DNA of 64,000 bases from NCBI GenBank assembly GCA_030998225.1, contig JAPYXD010000698.1:21095001-21159000 (forward strand), in the 5' to 3' direction. The translations under genes were made by a program, and so were the position numbers. Below, one piece after another: positions 39,383-50,520 of the stretch. The DNA comes from Diplolepis rosae. Lineage: Eukaryota; Arthropoda; Insecta; Hymenoptera; Diplolepididae. The notes under the pieces were generated by a model. That model was not told the DNA's origin and searched no databases. It was given only the letters and a program-made list of their open reading frames with translations. Each line of letters opens with the position of its first letter. Positions within the stretch are counted from its first letter, which is position 1.

Positions 39383-40828
39383 GCACATCACTCAATAAGT
39401 TCGTAGGATGACCTGAACGTTCTAGTCACCAAATTTGAGCATAGTCAATGTTTGTTAAATGTGTATTTGGGAGGTAAATGAAATTTATTTGAGTCTGTAT
39501 GTCCAATAATAATTGATGATATATTTCATAACACACCCACATACATAGATTTTGTTTAAGTTGCCGGTTCTAAATTATTGAAATAGGAACTAGTTCGATT
39601 TACTATAAAATTGACAGTTTGAAATTGAAACCGTGACGTGTAAAGGCAGTCACTGACAGCGAGTTCTGTTCACCTTGAATTTGAAAATGGTTCTGTCTTG
39701 TTATGTGTACAGAGTTCTTGGAGTCTGTCGAAGTGCAAATTACAAAGTGGAAGGGATGTCTTGTCCTTTCGAGTGGTTATTTGAAAGCATTCGAAATTGA
39801 AGAAAAAGACCCCCCTCGAGGCCATGTCAGCCGTGGCCAAGACGCGGTCGAGCCCAAGCTGTAAAAGAACCCGGATTATAGTAAACAACATCTGCTTAGC
39901 AGAAGTGAAGAAAAATTTGAGTTTTACAGGATGGGTTTTTACGGCAATAACCATTTAGGAGATTAGAAACTAGATGTAAACACTCCACGTAGATTTCCTA
40001 TTTTTTTTTTTAGAATTACATACTTGAATATTCTACACGAAGGTTTATAACAGACACTTAACGTAAGGATTCAACAGTCAAGTTCTGTTCGAAATGGTTA
40101 CCGCGTTTGCTCACAGTCGATCAAAAACAACAACGCGTCGTCGATCAAAGCGCTGTTTGGAGCATGTTCAGCGCAAGAAAAAGGATTTTTTATGCGGTCT
40201 GTGACAATGGATGAAACATGGATCCATCACTACACTCCAGAATCAAATCGATAGTCAGTTAAGTGGACAGCAAAAGGTGAAAACCGTCCAAAGCGACCAA
40301 AAACGCAAATATCAGCTGGTAAGGTTTTGGCCTCTGTATTTTGGGATGCGAACGGTATTTTATTCATTAAGTACCTTGAGAAAGGAAGAACCATCAATAG
40401 CGAATATTACATGGCGTTATTGATGCGTTTAAAGGAAGAAATTGCGAGAAAGCGACCCCAAATGAAGAAGAAAAAAGTGCTTTTTCACCAAGACAATGCA
40501 CCGAATTACAAGTCGATCGCAACAATTGCAAACTTGCACGAATTGCACTTTGAATTGCTTATCCATCCACCGTATTCTCCAGATCTGGCACCCAGCGACT
40601 ACTATCTGTTTGCAGACCTAAAAAAAATGCTCCAGAGAAAGAAATTTGGCTCCAATGTAAAAGTGATTGCCGAAACTGAATCGTTCTACAAAAAAGGCAT
40701 CGAAATGTTAAAGAGGTGTTGGAATGAATGTATCACTTTTGAAGAAGACTATGTTTATGAATGAAGTCGAATTTTGCCCAAAAGTCGTTGTTGTATTAGT
40801 CATCCTACGAACTTATTGAGTGATGTGT
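39383..40828 (+). mobile_element. Irritans-type mariner copy 2 with foreign left half
   Basis: Ends CACATCACTCAATAAGTTCG (39384) and CGAACTTATTGAGTGATGTG (40808) are inverted and identical to the terminal repeat of the copy at 15551. From about 40098 to 40764 it matches that copy (transposase catalytic part VFWDANGI, LFHQDNAPNYKS, YSPDLAPSDYYLF). The left 680 bases (39415-40095) are unrelated sequence, replacing the 5' end of the gene. The transposase is non-functional. Confidence 0.8.
40327..40764 (+). pseudogene. Mariner transposase C-terminal fragment (irritans type)
   Basis: About 145 codons are open, covering the second and third catalytic aspartates (HQDNAP, LAPSDYY) and ending TFEEDYVYE. 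The N-terminal half is missing. Closer to an intact reading than its sister copy at 16176-16613. Confidence 0.8.
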
Positions 40829-40861
40829 TAATTTCTCGAAACAAGTTGTTGTTTTTTTCAG

Positions 40862-41019
40862 AATCTATAGAGCACAATATAGAAGAACAGAATATTGAAA
40901 TGAATAATTCAGATGATTTGTTGAATTTTGAAACAGTTAGCCCTTTACATTATACGTATAAAAATCATTCAATTAATACTTTGAATTATGTCATTCATAA
41001 CAACTCTACAAATAAATAA
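40862..41019 (+). CDS. Candidate 3'-terminal exon of an unknown gene
   Basis: The acceptor GTTGTTTTTTTCAG is followed by 52 codons in one open frame (phase 2 start), acidic then polar: EEQNIEMNNSDDLLNFETVS and YKNHSINTLNYVIHN. It ends TAA at 41017-41019, overlapping an AATAAA signal. The other two frames are closed. It begins only 34 bases after the mariner copy ends, so the mariner sits in its upstream intron. No upstream exon could be identified. Confidence 0.4.
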
Positions 41020-41293
41020 AGATACATTTGTTTCAATGTTTTACTCCCGAATCTTTAATTAATTTTTGTTCCAAATATTTTCTGAGTGACGAAAAATATA
41101 AGTACTCGAATGTTGATTGTATACATGGTAAGTTTCTGTACTTGTAAATTTCAACATTCAAAAAAGTATAGATATTAAAAAAAATTAAAAGAATCATTCG
41201 GAAATTTTTATCGATCATATCAGTAATAAATTTTAAATGAACACGAAGGAGGTTAGCCCATCTAGGTTCCACCTGGATTTTCCTGGTAAACTA

Positions 41294-42536
41294 TTGGATC
41301 CATAACTTAATTCGTGCGGTTTCCTAAGAGATGGCGTAACTTGATTATTATTCCATCGTTCCAATATTCCGAACATGCGTTGGAAAGCTACTGTCCTTCT
41401 GCGTCTTTTTCAGTATATGTCATTCATTTGAAGCGTAAACAACAATAATTTTTTTTCATTCAAATATGTCGTACTTTGTGCCTGAAAAAGTGTTTTTGCG
41501 GGGAGTTCTTCTTCATTGCTTTGTTATGATGAAAACAGCTGCTAAAAGTCATCATATTTTGGTGGAAGTTTATGATGAACATGCTCTAGCTGACCGAATG
41601 TGCCAAAAGTGGTTTGCACGATTTAAAAGTGGTGATTTTGGCTTGGAATACGAAGAACGTCCTGGGCAGCCAAAAAAGTTTGAAGATGAAGAACTGGAAG
41701 CATTAATCGATGAAGATTGTTACCAAACACAAGAAGAGCTCGCAGAATCTTTGGGATTCACTCAAGCAGCCATTTCAAAACGTTTAAAAGCAGCCGGATA
41801 CATTCAAAAGCAAGGAAATTGGGTTCCACATGAACTCGAGCCGAGAGACGTTGAAAGGCGGTTTTGCATGTCCGAAATGATGCTGGAACGCCACAAAAAG
41901 AAGTAAGTTTTGCATCGGATTGTTACTGGTGATGAAAAATGGATCCATTACGACTACCCCAAGCGCAAAAAATCATATGCGAAACCCGGCCAACCAGCCA
42001 AATCAACGGCAAAGCCGAATATCCATGGCGCGAAGGTAATGCTCTGTATATGGTGGGATCAGAAGGGTGTGCTGTATTATGAGCTGCTAAAACCGGGTGA
42101 AACCATCAATGGAGAACGCTACCGAACACAATTAATCCGTTTGAAGAGAGAAATAGCCGAAAAACGTCCAGAATATGCAACCAGACACAAAGCAATAATT
42201 TTCCATCATGACAACGCTCGGCCCCATGTTGCTACTCCGGTTGACAACTATTTGGAAAACAGTGGATGGGAAGTTTTACCCCACCCGCCTTATAGCCCAG
42301 ACCTTGCCCCTTCTGACTACCATTTGTTCCGGTCGATGAAGAACGCCCTCACTGGAATACGATTCACATCAGAAAAGGATATCAAAAATTGGCTTGATTC
42401 ATTCTTGGCCGCCAATCCAGCACAGTTCATAGCTTCAGATGGGCAATACTTTGAATAATACTATTGTACATGTTTTTCTTAAATAAACGTTCAAATTTTG
42501 AAGAAAAAAGCCGCATAAATTAAGTTATAGATCCAA
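41294..42536 (+). mobile_element. Nearly intact mauritiana-type mariner
   Basis: 1243 bp flanked by TA (41292-41293 and 42537-42538). The terminal repeats TTGGATCCATAACTTAATTC and the inverse AAATTAAGTTATAGATCCAA are similar but not perfect. It contains a transposase broken by one stop and one in-frame deletion. Different subfamily variant from the element at 26213. Confidence 0.88.
41466..42458 (+). pseudogene. Mariner transposase with one internal stop
   Basis: The frame is open from ATG at 41466 (MSYFVPEKVFLRGVLLHCF) through the helix-turn-helix region and linker GNWVPHELEPRD to HKKK, where TAA (41904-41906) stands in place of a sense codon. The same frame then continues VLHRIVTGDEKW, HHDNARPH and SPDLAPSDYHLF to GQYFE. 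About 16 residues are missing before ASDGQYFE compared with relatives. Apart from that stop and the short deletion it is coherent, so inactivation looks recent. Confidence 0.87.
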
Positions 42537-42589
42537 TAGATTAATTAATATAATTTTTGTTTTCTTTTTACCTGAATTTTGAAAGCTTC

Positions 42590-43110
42590 AGTTTTATGTG
42601 TGGCAATCTCATTTACTTAGTCCTGGGGGATGCAGGCAACAAGAGGACAATGGCTATGTGGTAATGGGTCATTTAAACGATTCTTGGTGGTGGAGCTGTT
42701 ATTGGATATGGTCTTTGATTAACAACGACGCCCGCACAAAGTATTGTACCCCGTATGCCATAAGCGAGTAACAAGCCAAGTATTCGCAGACGTAAAGATG
42801 TCTCGGCAGTCGGTTCGGTTATATCTTCATTATAAGTCCGCCAGAGTTACGTACTGTTCGTTGCTCTTTACCTCTTTCTTTAGCATGCTTCTGAACTTCT
42901 TATTTTCTCTCTCACGCGCTGTTCAAAATTATGCGCAGCCTGGAGTTATCATTGCCTTCGGGTCAGCCGCGCAAATAATTGGCTCCGTCCCATATAATAT
43001 ATATAGTATTCTTCGCGTATCTTCTCCGCCCCGTTAGAGGTCCCTTTCTCAGCATCTCGAGCACGACTCTGCTAACGGCTCCATGACTCTTTTCTTAATC
43101 ACTCAATTAA
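42590..43110. other. GC-richer non-coding island
   Basis: Complex balanced-composition sequence right after the mariner. A 97-codon frame at 42744-43037 has no domain. Possibly a conserved non-coding element. Confidence 0.35.
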
Positions 43111-43337
43111 GACCTTGACATTTTTTCAATTACTATCAGAGTTCTGAAATCTAACATTTTTGGATTTCAAGTATTAAATGAGGTTTTTTAAGAACATATT
43201 TTAAGAAACTTTTGTTCAAATTATGAAGGCAGTATAATCAATTAGTCCTTAAATAATTTATCATATGTAGTTTAATTTAAATTATTTGATGTATTATACT
43301 CGGTACTATATCGCATTCTAAAAATAACTATATTGTA

Positions 43338-43600
43338 TCAGGTGTACAAATAAGTTTCCGCCGTTTTTTATAAAAAATTGGGCATTTATTGTGAAAGAAC
43401 GGAACCTTATGTTTTATTCGAAGTATTGTCCATCGTATTGTTCTTCTTGCGTTTGGCACGAATCTTAATCCAATAATGGTTCCAATTCCACGTCTTGGTA
43501 TACTTTCGGCCTTCCGCTACGCTCTTTGTCTTCGATTCACCAATGGCTGCCAAATACACACTAAGGGACGTCTCCCACTCAAACTCCATACGACTGTCAA
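43338..43600 (-). mobile_element. Mariner 3' end fragment
   Basis: After a TA, TCAGGTGTACAAATAAGTTT is a mariner-type terminal repeat. The minus strand just inside encodes EEQYDGQYFE followed by a stop, the usual end of a mariner transposase. Homology fades by about 43600 and the other end is missing. A half miniature element (TTTTTTTCTCAGTGTA) follows at about 43700-43720. Confidence 0.6.
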
Positions 43601-44083
43601 AGAAGGTGTTACCAACTTAGAAAAAAACATTTTACCGTTTCGCTTTACGCGCGCGGTTCAACTGGACCAGTCCGAGTCAAATCTGATCATATGGTAGATT
43701 CAATAGAATTTTTTTCTCAGTGTAGGAATCTACAATTTTTTTTTTTTTTTTTTTTAACTTTAAACAATAGCTACTGGATTAAGCGACTTTAAAAGAATAA
43801 AAATACCTCATTTACAAACAAAACCTATAAATTGGTTAACTGTGCTCAGGATCGGATTTTGTCAGATACATTATAAGCATTACTCTCATTACGATTGATT
43901 CAGAACCGTAGACTACGAGTAGGGAAACCAAATTCTATTGCACTTGTCGACTTAGAAAAAACATTTGACAAGGTCAGCTGGCCTAAATTCTTTGAAATAT
44001 TAAAAGAACATAGGGATAAAACACAAGAACGCACGAATTATTAGTTTTCTATACCGAGACCAAAAGGCAGTGGTAGAAATGCA

Positions 44084-44098
44084 GGGGGGGGGGGGGGG
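44084..44098. repeat. Run of fifteen G
   Basis: An isolated poly-G tract within the LINE remnant, where related frames would encode a short R/K-Q-G-C region. Its length may reflect slippage in sequencing or assembly. Confidence 0.8.
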
Positions 44099-44270
44099 AA
44101 CAAGCATCGGAAAGGAGTATGACAAGACTGATAATTCATACTCAGAGGAAGCTATAAATGGAATTTAAGAAGAAGCTAAGAATATAGACATGAAAGTTCA
44201 ATGAAAAACAATCAAAATGTTACATTTTGCGGATGATATTGCTCTGCTAGCGAATACCGAAAGAGAACTA

Positions 44271-44561
44271 CACTGTTAAAATTTGTATTAATTTTAATAG
44301 ACTTTAATATACAAGTACTAAATTAAAATTGACACTTTTGTATATTATGAAAGATTAATATACATTCATATTAATAATTAATTAATTAAATACAATATAT
44401 TAAAGTTAATAAAGATTATTAAAATGTATACAAATGTGTATTAAAATTCAAATAAAAGTTTGTATTTTTTAAAATGAAAGTATTTTAAATTTAATACACG
44501 TTACTAAAAAAAAACTTCCATTACATGTAATGGAAGTTTAATACAGAAATTTATAACAGTG
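44271..44561. repeat. 291-bp palindromic miniature element
   Basis: CACTGTTAAAATTTGTATTA at the left and ATTTATAACAGTG at the right, with TA on both sides. The interior is rich in TTAATA/TATTAA. Inserted in the LINE reverse transcriptase remnant. Confidence 0.8.
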
Positions 44562-44859
44562 TAGAGAAGGTGTTGAATGTAACGGAGACAGTTTTCAACA
44601 CTTATAATATGAAAATAAACATAGGAAAAACCAGTTATTGCATGTAGAACAAAATCAGGAAATTGGCGCTTAAAAATTAAAATAGGCAATGAAAAGATAG
44701 GGGAGATTAGCAAATTAGTATAGTATTTATACTTTTATTTAGTATAATAGTATTTGATTTAAAAAAATATTTTTTGATTCAAATACAGTACTGGAAGGAA
44801 ATTAAAAAATATTTTTATTAATTTTATTACCTTGAAGGAAGAAAATTTTTTCTTTGAAT

Positions 44860-45870
44860 TAAATTAAATATTTCTGAGAATCACTTTACGTATATATTAT
44901 GCGACTGCGTGTAATTTCATTTCTTTAATTCAAAGGAAAAAAAATAATCAAAAAATTCCTTTTAATCAAAGAAACATTTCTTTGACCGTCTAGCAATGAA
45001 CAAATTTGTTTGATTCAAAGAAACTTTTACTGGGTGTATGGTTACTAAGCATGGACTATAGGTAATGGAAAAAGAAGAAGATTAGAGGTTTTTGAAATAT
45101 TTCTGTGAATCACATTATGCATATCCTTATGCGATTTTGTAGGCATTCTTTTCTTAATTTCAAAGAAAAAAAACAATCAAGAAATGTCTTTAAATCAAAA
45201 AAAACTTATCTTTGACCATATAGCAATGCGCAGATTTTTTTGATTCAAAGACATTTTTTTTTAATCAAAGAAACTTTTTTTGGGTGTATGGTTGCCAAAC
45301 ATCGACTATAGGTAATGGAAAAAGAAGAAGATTAGAGGTTTTTGAAATATTTCTGTGAATCACATTATGCATATGCTTATGCGATTTTGCAGGGATTTAT
45401 TTCTTAAAGTCAAAGAAACTTTCTTTTGACCATATAGAAATGCACAAATTTGTTTGATTCAAAGAAACTTTTACTGGGTGTATGGTTGGTAAGCATGACC
45501 TATAGGTAATGGAGAAAAAAGAAGATTAGAGGTTTTTGAAATATTTCTGTGAATCACATTATGCATATCCTTATGCGATTTTGTAGACATTCTTTTATTA
45601 ATTTCAAAGAAACTTTTCTTTAACCGTATAGCAATGCACAAATTTGTTTGATTCAAAGAAATTTTTTTTGAATTAAAGAAACTTTTTTTTGGTGTATAGT
45701 TGCCAAGCATGGACTATAGGTAATGGAGAAAGAAGATTAGAGGTTCAAAGAAACTCTTCTTTGACCGTATAGCAATGCACAAATTTGTTTGATTCAAAGA
45801 AATTTTTTTTGAATTAAAGAAACTTTTTTTTGGTGTACGGTTGCCAAGCAATGACTATAGGTAAAGGAGA
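44860..45870. repeat. Second tandem array with TTTGATTCAAAGAAA and GGTGTATGGTTGCC units
   Basis: The phrase GGTGTATGGTT followed by GGACTATAGGTAATGGA recurs at about 45034, 45284, 45478, 45691 and 45833, with unit lengths about 250, 195, 213 and 142 bp. Units also share CACATTATGCATAT and TTGTTTGATTCAAAGAAA. It shares the TTTCTTTGA blocks and a GCGACTGCGTG-like word with the array at 12296-14110 (in inverted sense) but has its own spacer. It interrupts the LINE remnant. Confidence 0.78.
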
Positions 45871-46303
45871 AAGAACAAGATTAAAGGGTTTTTTTAAATG
45901 TGATGCTATGGATAGATAAGGTGACAAATGAGAAAGTTTCAAACTTAGTGAAAGAAAAGAGTAGCTTGTACTGTAATATAAAAAGGCCCTGCAACAGATT
46001 CATAGGAGGCACTTTTTGACACGAGGGTCTCGCAGGAACAATTTTAGAAGGTACAGTAGAGATACGTAAAAGGATAGGAAGACAAAGATTAGAGTAAATG
46101 AAAGTAATTATGACGTAGGCTGTAGCGGATACTGCGAAATGAAAGGACTTTATCAAGATAGGAACGGATGGAAAGCTGCATCAGACCAATCTCAGGACTG
46201 CTGACTATAATAACAACATAGTAATTCAAGGAGTTAAAAGCTTTAAAAACAGAAATGAATTTTTCTAGTAAGAAGACGAGCATACCTTCAACAAATGCAT
46301 CCA

Positions 46304-47007
46304 TTAAGGGGGGAGATACCTCTAGATCCCTTAAAAAAAGCAGTTTTTTTCAATTTCATTCTGGAAGAATGAAAACGAAGAAAGTCCGTATTTTTTGCAT
46401 ATATTAGAAGGCATTATTTAACTTAAAAAAAACAATTTTTTCATGATAGAAAAATACAAAATGGCGGAAATATGACGGATCCCGTCGATAGCGTCGCTGC
46501 TAACATTTTTTGCGGCCGTCAACTTCCTGGCTAGGTTTTTCATCTGAAATGATAAAAGAAAATTTTTTATAAATCGGGAAGCTTTTATCGAGTGCATAGC
46601 AGGGGGGTTTTGAGAATTTCGAAAAATTGGGTATATTTTCATGCGTTTCGTGAAAAAGTGCCATTTTTACCCGTGTTTTTTGACATGAAAATAGTTAAAC
46701 AACTGTAGAAATACTATTTTTCTCGAAAAAGCGCCCTACCACGCACTTGAATATAGAATTATCTATAAAATACCGTTTCATTCAAGTAAATCGGTTGAAT
46801 AGTTTGCTCGCAATCTTGACGGCCGGATAAAAAAAGTTAGTTTCGAGAAAACGAGCCTCAAAGTTTTTGTACATGAAAAAATATGTATAGCCGCTGCACG
46901 AAGTGAAGTGGTTCTGGGGCCTCTTTCTACCGAAATATTTGGAGTAGATTTGAGCAAAAAAAAAATTTTTGATTTTTTGAAAGTTCTGGAGGTATCTCCC
47001 CCCTTAA
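46304..47007. mobile_element. TTAA element with GGGGGGAGATACCTC ends, 704 bp
   Basis: TTAAGGGGGGAGATACCTCT at the left and GAGGTATCTCCCCCCTTAA at the right are inverted, with intact TTAA. The interior carries the shared core in minus orientation (TCGTTTTCTCGAAACTAAC on the minus strand near 46850). No coding capacity. Confidence 0.85.
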
Positions 47008-47039
47008 GGTTCGAAAATCTCATGATTATCATCGAAAGA

Positions 47040-47420
47040 ATGAGTGCGTTATGATTTCTCTAGTATAAAGATTGTAAAGGTAAAGGAAAACTTTTGCAGA
47101 GTGGCGCTAAGCAAAAAGGATTTTCATGATGGAAAGAGGGTGAAGAACCTGGATGGACAGGCGGATGGATTGATGCTAGAGTAGAGATGCTTCAAGAGGA
47201 CAGGAGACGAGAGGAGTAGCAAGGGGTGGGAGAAGACAGGAGAAAACCCTGGAGTAAAGAGGAGAGACCAGAGATGAGGAAAAGGAAGATAGAGAATCGA
47301 GCACGTCTAGGCTTTTGCTATGACCAATGGCGGACGGGGACACAGCGTGCGCCGTCCGTATCGATTCTAGCAACTCCGTGGTACCTCGTCCCGGGTCACC
47401 TCATCCGTCCTCCAATCTTA
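47040..47420. other. Purine-rich then GC-rich stretch
   Basis: 47100-47300 is strongly purine-rich (AGGAGACGAGAGGAGTAG, GAAGACAGGAGAAAACC). 47310-47420 is GC-rich with GTCCCGGGTCACC. No convincing frame. Confidence 0.35.
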
Positions 47421-47558
47421 GTCTACGTTTTTTTTTTCATATTTCAGAAAGAGAAAAAAATTGCAACTCTTACAGGCTGCCTTATCTTGAAAAGGCTTCG
47501 ATTCTTGTATTCTTGAAGCATTTAAAGTTAGGAACTTCACTTGGTAATTTAAAAGCAT

Positions 47559-48191
47559 TTAAGGGGTTATTCTAGTTAACCAACTTAAAAAAATCGATTT
47601 TTTTTCTGTTGCATTTTTTAAAGTATATATATTCAAAAATATTGTGTGTATGGTGCAGGCATTGTTGATTAAGCGTAGGTAAGATTTTTTTACGATTTTT
47701 CATTATAAAAACTTTAAACGCATTTTTTTCGAAACAACGCATATTTATAAAACACTTACATCGCTAGTTGATAAAATTTCCGAAACTACTAAACCGATAC
47801 TTATGAAATTTTTACCACATTTTCCTTAAACCTATGCCTAGGGCGCGAACCGAAGAAAGGTTAGAATTTTAAATTGTCTTCTTTTGGCGACAAACGGTGA
47901 AAAAAAACTCGTTTTCATTTTTTGAAAAATGCCCGCTATTTTGTTTTTCATGCATATATATTCAAAATTGCGATTCGCGCCCTAGCCAGTGTCATAATGA
48001 ATCTAAAACTATTTGAATTCTTTGTTTTAGATGGTCTGTCTCCAATATTTAATTAACTTTTGAAATTTTGTAATTTATGAATGTATTCATGAAGCCCAAC
48101 ATGCTTTATATTAATAATTATAATAGCAACCTCTAAAAAAATTCATAAAAATAACCTTTTTTCAGGCGCCTAAACTAGAATGACCCCTTAT
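47559..48191. mobile_element. TTAA element with GGGGTTATTCTAGTT ends, 633 bp
   Basis: TTAAGGGGTTATTCTAGTTA at the left and AACTAGAATGACCCCTTAT at the right (TTAA mutated to TTAT). AAAAAAATCGATTTTTTTT lies just inside, and the shared core TTTAAACGCATTTTTTTCGA lies at about 47710. Its right TTAT is also the left boundary of the next element. Confidence 0.82.
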
Positions 48192-49422
48192 GGGGTTATA
48201 TACGTTTGGGCTCAGGAAAATTAAGGGTATTTGTTGATTTTTTTCAGGTATGTACTACAAAGTATCGAATGATATATGTTTTGATGCGATTGTAATCCAA
48301 TATTATGAAAATTTGAAAAATCCTGGAAACTACGGTCCTTGCCCTGAAACGCCTTTTTTGTATTGTTTGCAGTGAACACGACTTTTCGAAAACCAATTTA
48401 CCGATCGATCTAAAATGTTCTGGTGTTATTCCTGATTAAAATAGATAGTTTATAAAGAAAGGGATTTTTATTCGAACGAAAATTTCTATTTTTTTCCTGC
48501 CGGAAAACTCAACTTTTGGAACATCGAAAATCGATAGTTTTGGGAAAATCATCGCCATTTACGTAAAAGAAATTTGTTGCGAAACCCTTCGTCCACGAAC
48601 AAGGTATACTAATATGGTTTTTATTATTTTCTATTTCAGATGAGCCGTTGCCGATATATAATGGTCATCGTAAACGATAGAAAACAAGGCGTTCAGGGCA
48701 AAGGCCATAGTTTTTACAATTTTCCAAATTTTCACGAGAATTTTTTTTACAAATGCATCAAAACATATACTACTGTGATCAAATTGAAAGGTGAATTTTG
48801 TTATAAAATGAAAAATCTTTATTTATTTATCCAAATCAATTTCATCCCCTTCCGATATAATGCACTTATTCCAACGTTTTTTCCAATCGTCGAAACACTT
48901 GTTAAATTCGATTTCCGGAATTGCCTTCAGAGCCTTCAGCGATTCGGTTTTTATCTCCTCAATCGAGTCAAAACGGTGTCTCCGGAGCGGTCTCTTGAGT
49001 TTGCTGAACAACCAGAAGTCACACGGAGCTAAATCAGGTGAATACGGTGGTTGCGGAACGATATTTGTTGAAGTTTTGACGAAATGATCGCGTAAAACCA
49101 GTGCCGTGTGTGATGGTGCATTATCATGCCAAGAGTTGTTGTCCCATAAATCCGGCCTTTTTCTGCGAACAGCTTCACACTAATGAATATTTTGATGTGA
49201 AATTTGGCACAGATGTCACTAACAGTACTACCAACTTATGGAAAAAAAATTTCTGTTTCGAAAATCCCGGGAAATTTAAATTTAAAATTCACCTTTCAAT
49301 TTGATCACAGTAGTACTATTCGATACTTAGTAGATCGTTCAAATAAAATTATTATTATATACCTGAAAAAAATCAACAAATACCTTTAATTCCCTTGACC
49401 CCAAACGTATCTAACCCCTTAA
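48188..49422. mobile_element. TTAA foldback element with GGGGTTATATACGTTTGGG ends, carrying a mariner insertion
   Basis: The left end GGGGTTATATACGTTTGGG (48192) and right end CCCAAACGTATCTAACCCCTTAA are inverted. GGGTATTTGTTGATTTTTTT pairs with AAAAAAATCAACAAATACCT. A further inner block (CCTTGCCCTGAAACGCC near 48340) pairs with GGCGTTCAGGGCAAAGG (48689). Without the 544-bp mariner at 48770-49313 it would be about 691 bp, the size of its relatives. Confidence 0.8.
48770..49313 (-). mobile_element. Internally deleted mariner inside the TTAA foldback
   Basis: 544 bp with TA on each side. The ends CTACTGTGATCAAATTGAAA and the inverse TTTCAATTTGATCACAGTAG match perfectly over at least 20 bases. 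Minus frames show the transposase C-terminus (FSKLKRPLRRHRFDSIEEIK, EGDEIDL) and a little upstream sequence (DNNSWHDNAPSHTALVL-like). Same family as 18347 and 30596 but with a different deletion. Confidence 0.85.
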
Positions 49423-49850
49423 TTTTAATTTGAAATTGGAGGGTGTGGCTGTGTCATACAAGAAATTGTATCGTAATATTTCCACTTTCCTCAGATACAT
49501 ACAATTATTGGAAATCACAAATGTTGGTCTTCCAATTTTGGTCTTAAATACTGAAAGGCTTCAGCTTTAGTATTATATTCTCACTTTAAAAAAATGTACG
49601 GTGAGAAAAACTAAACACGAAGTTGATGATTAGAAATTCCAATCATGACATTTTTTTGGATTTTGCAATTTAAAGGAACGTAAAAAAGTAGAGATTCAGA
49701 TTTGAGCTTAGAAATGTTCAGTTAGGAGGATGTTTGATAGGGAGTCTATCAAAATTGAATATAAGCAGAAAGAATTTAAATAAAAGATATTTTTGATAAT
49801 CTTGGATGAAACTGAGAGATGCAGTAATTGTAAAAAATGAGGATAAAAAA
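49423..49850. other. AT-rich spacer
   Basis: No feature recognised. Confidence 0.35.
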
Positions 49851-50120
49851 CGCATGCGCTAGGGTTGTCTTTTCCGGTAAATCCCTCCCAGGTCCGACTG
49901 AATAGTCGCACGAGATTCGAATGCGTGTTGTCACCAGGGTCGTACGATGTACGGTTGACAATCTGAGGACGGTCATGCGTACTCTTTCAGCCTATCACTG
50001 ACTGGTGCTATTAAAATTTTCGAGCCAATGAACATTCGTGAATCCGTGGGAGGCAGTGTCAACCTGCCTTCAGTCCCTCTCTTCCTCCCTGTCATGTAAT
50101 CAGAGGAGAAATCTCAATCC
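49850..50120. other. GC-richer non-coding island
   Basis: Complex sequence, e.g. GGTCGTACGATGTACGGTTG. No exon-like frame with splice sites. Possibly a conserved non-coding element. Confidence 0.35.
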
Positions 50121-50520
50121 CACTTGCACCATAAATTGCTTGATATTCATAATACTATTGATCAGAATTTGAAATCTGAAAAACGGCAAGCACTGGACAT
50201 CCGAAACTGCACTTCCTTACTTGTTATGGAGTAAGCGATGATTGATAGTAATCAATTATTTAGTTTAAAAGTTTTGTTCTATTCTTTTAAGTTCATTAAA
50301 TCGGTGAGGAAATTAATTTATGAAATTTATTATTTTTTTTTGAATCCCAAAAATTAATTAGATTCTGTTTTTCACTGAATCAAGTATATGAGGAAAATTA
50401 TAATTATGAAATAAAAAATTTGAAAATTAGGAAGTATTAAGTCTCAAACGTATGCAGACATATTTGGCCATTTTGTTTTTTAAAAAACGAAAAATTGTGC
50501 TAGGTACTAAGTGTACAAAG

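Larger units (their letters stand above)
43850..46215 (+). mobile_element. Non-LTR retrotransposon remnant in three pieces
   Basis: Piece 1 (about 43915-44270) encodes reverse transcriptase motifs DLEKTFDKVSWPKFFEILKE and FADDIALLANTERELH (the F/YADD catalytic box) with stops and frameshifts. The miniature element 44271-44561 interrupts it. Piece 2 (44562-44715) continues LNVTETVFNTYNMKINIG. The tandem array 44720-45880 follows. Piece 3 (45895-46215) encodes the LINE C-terminus, ending KAASDQSQDC-like residues (KLHQTNLRT region in a shifted frame). Heavily decayed; the clade was not determined. Confidence 0.72.
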
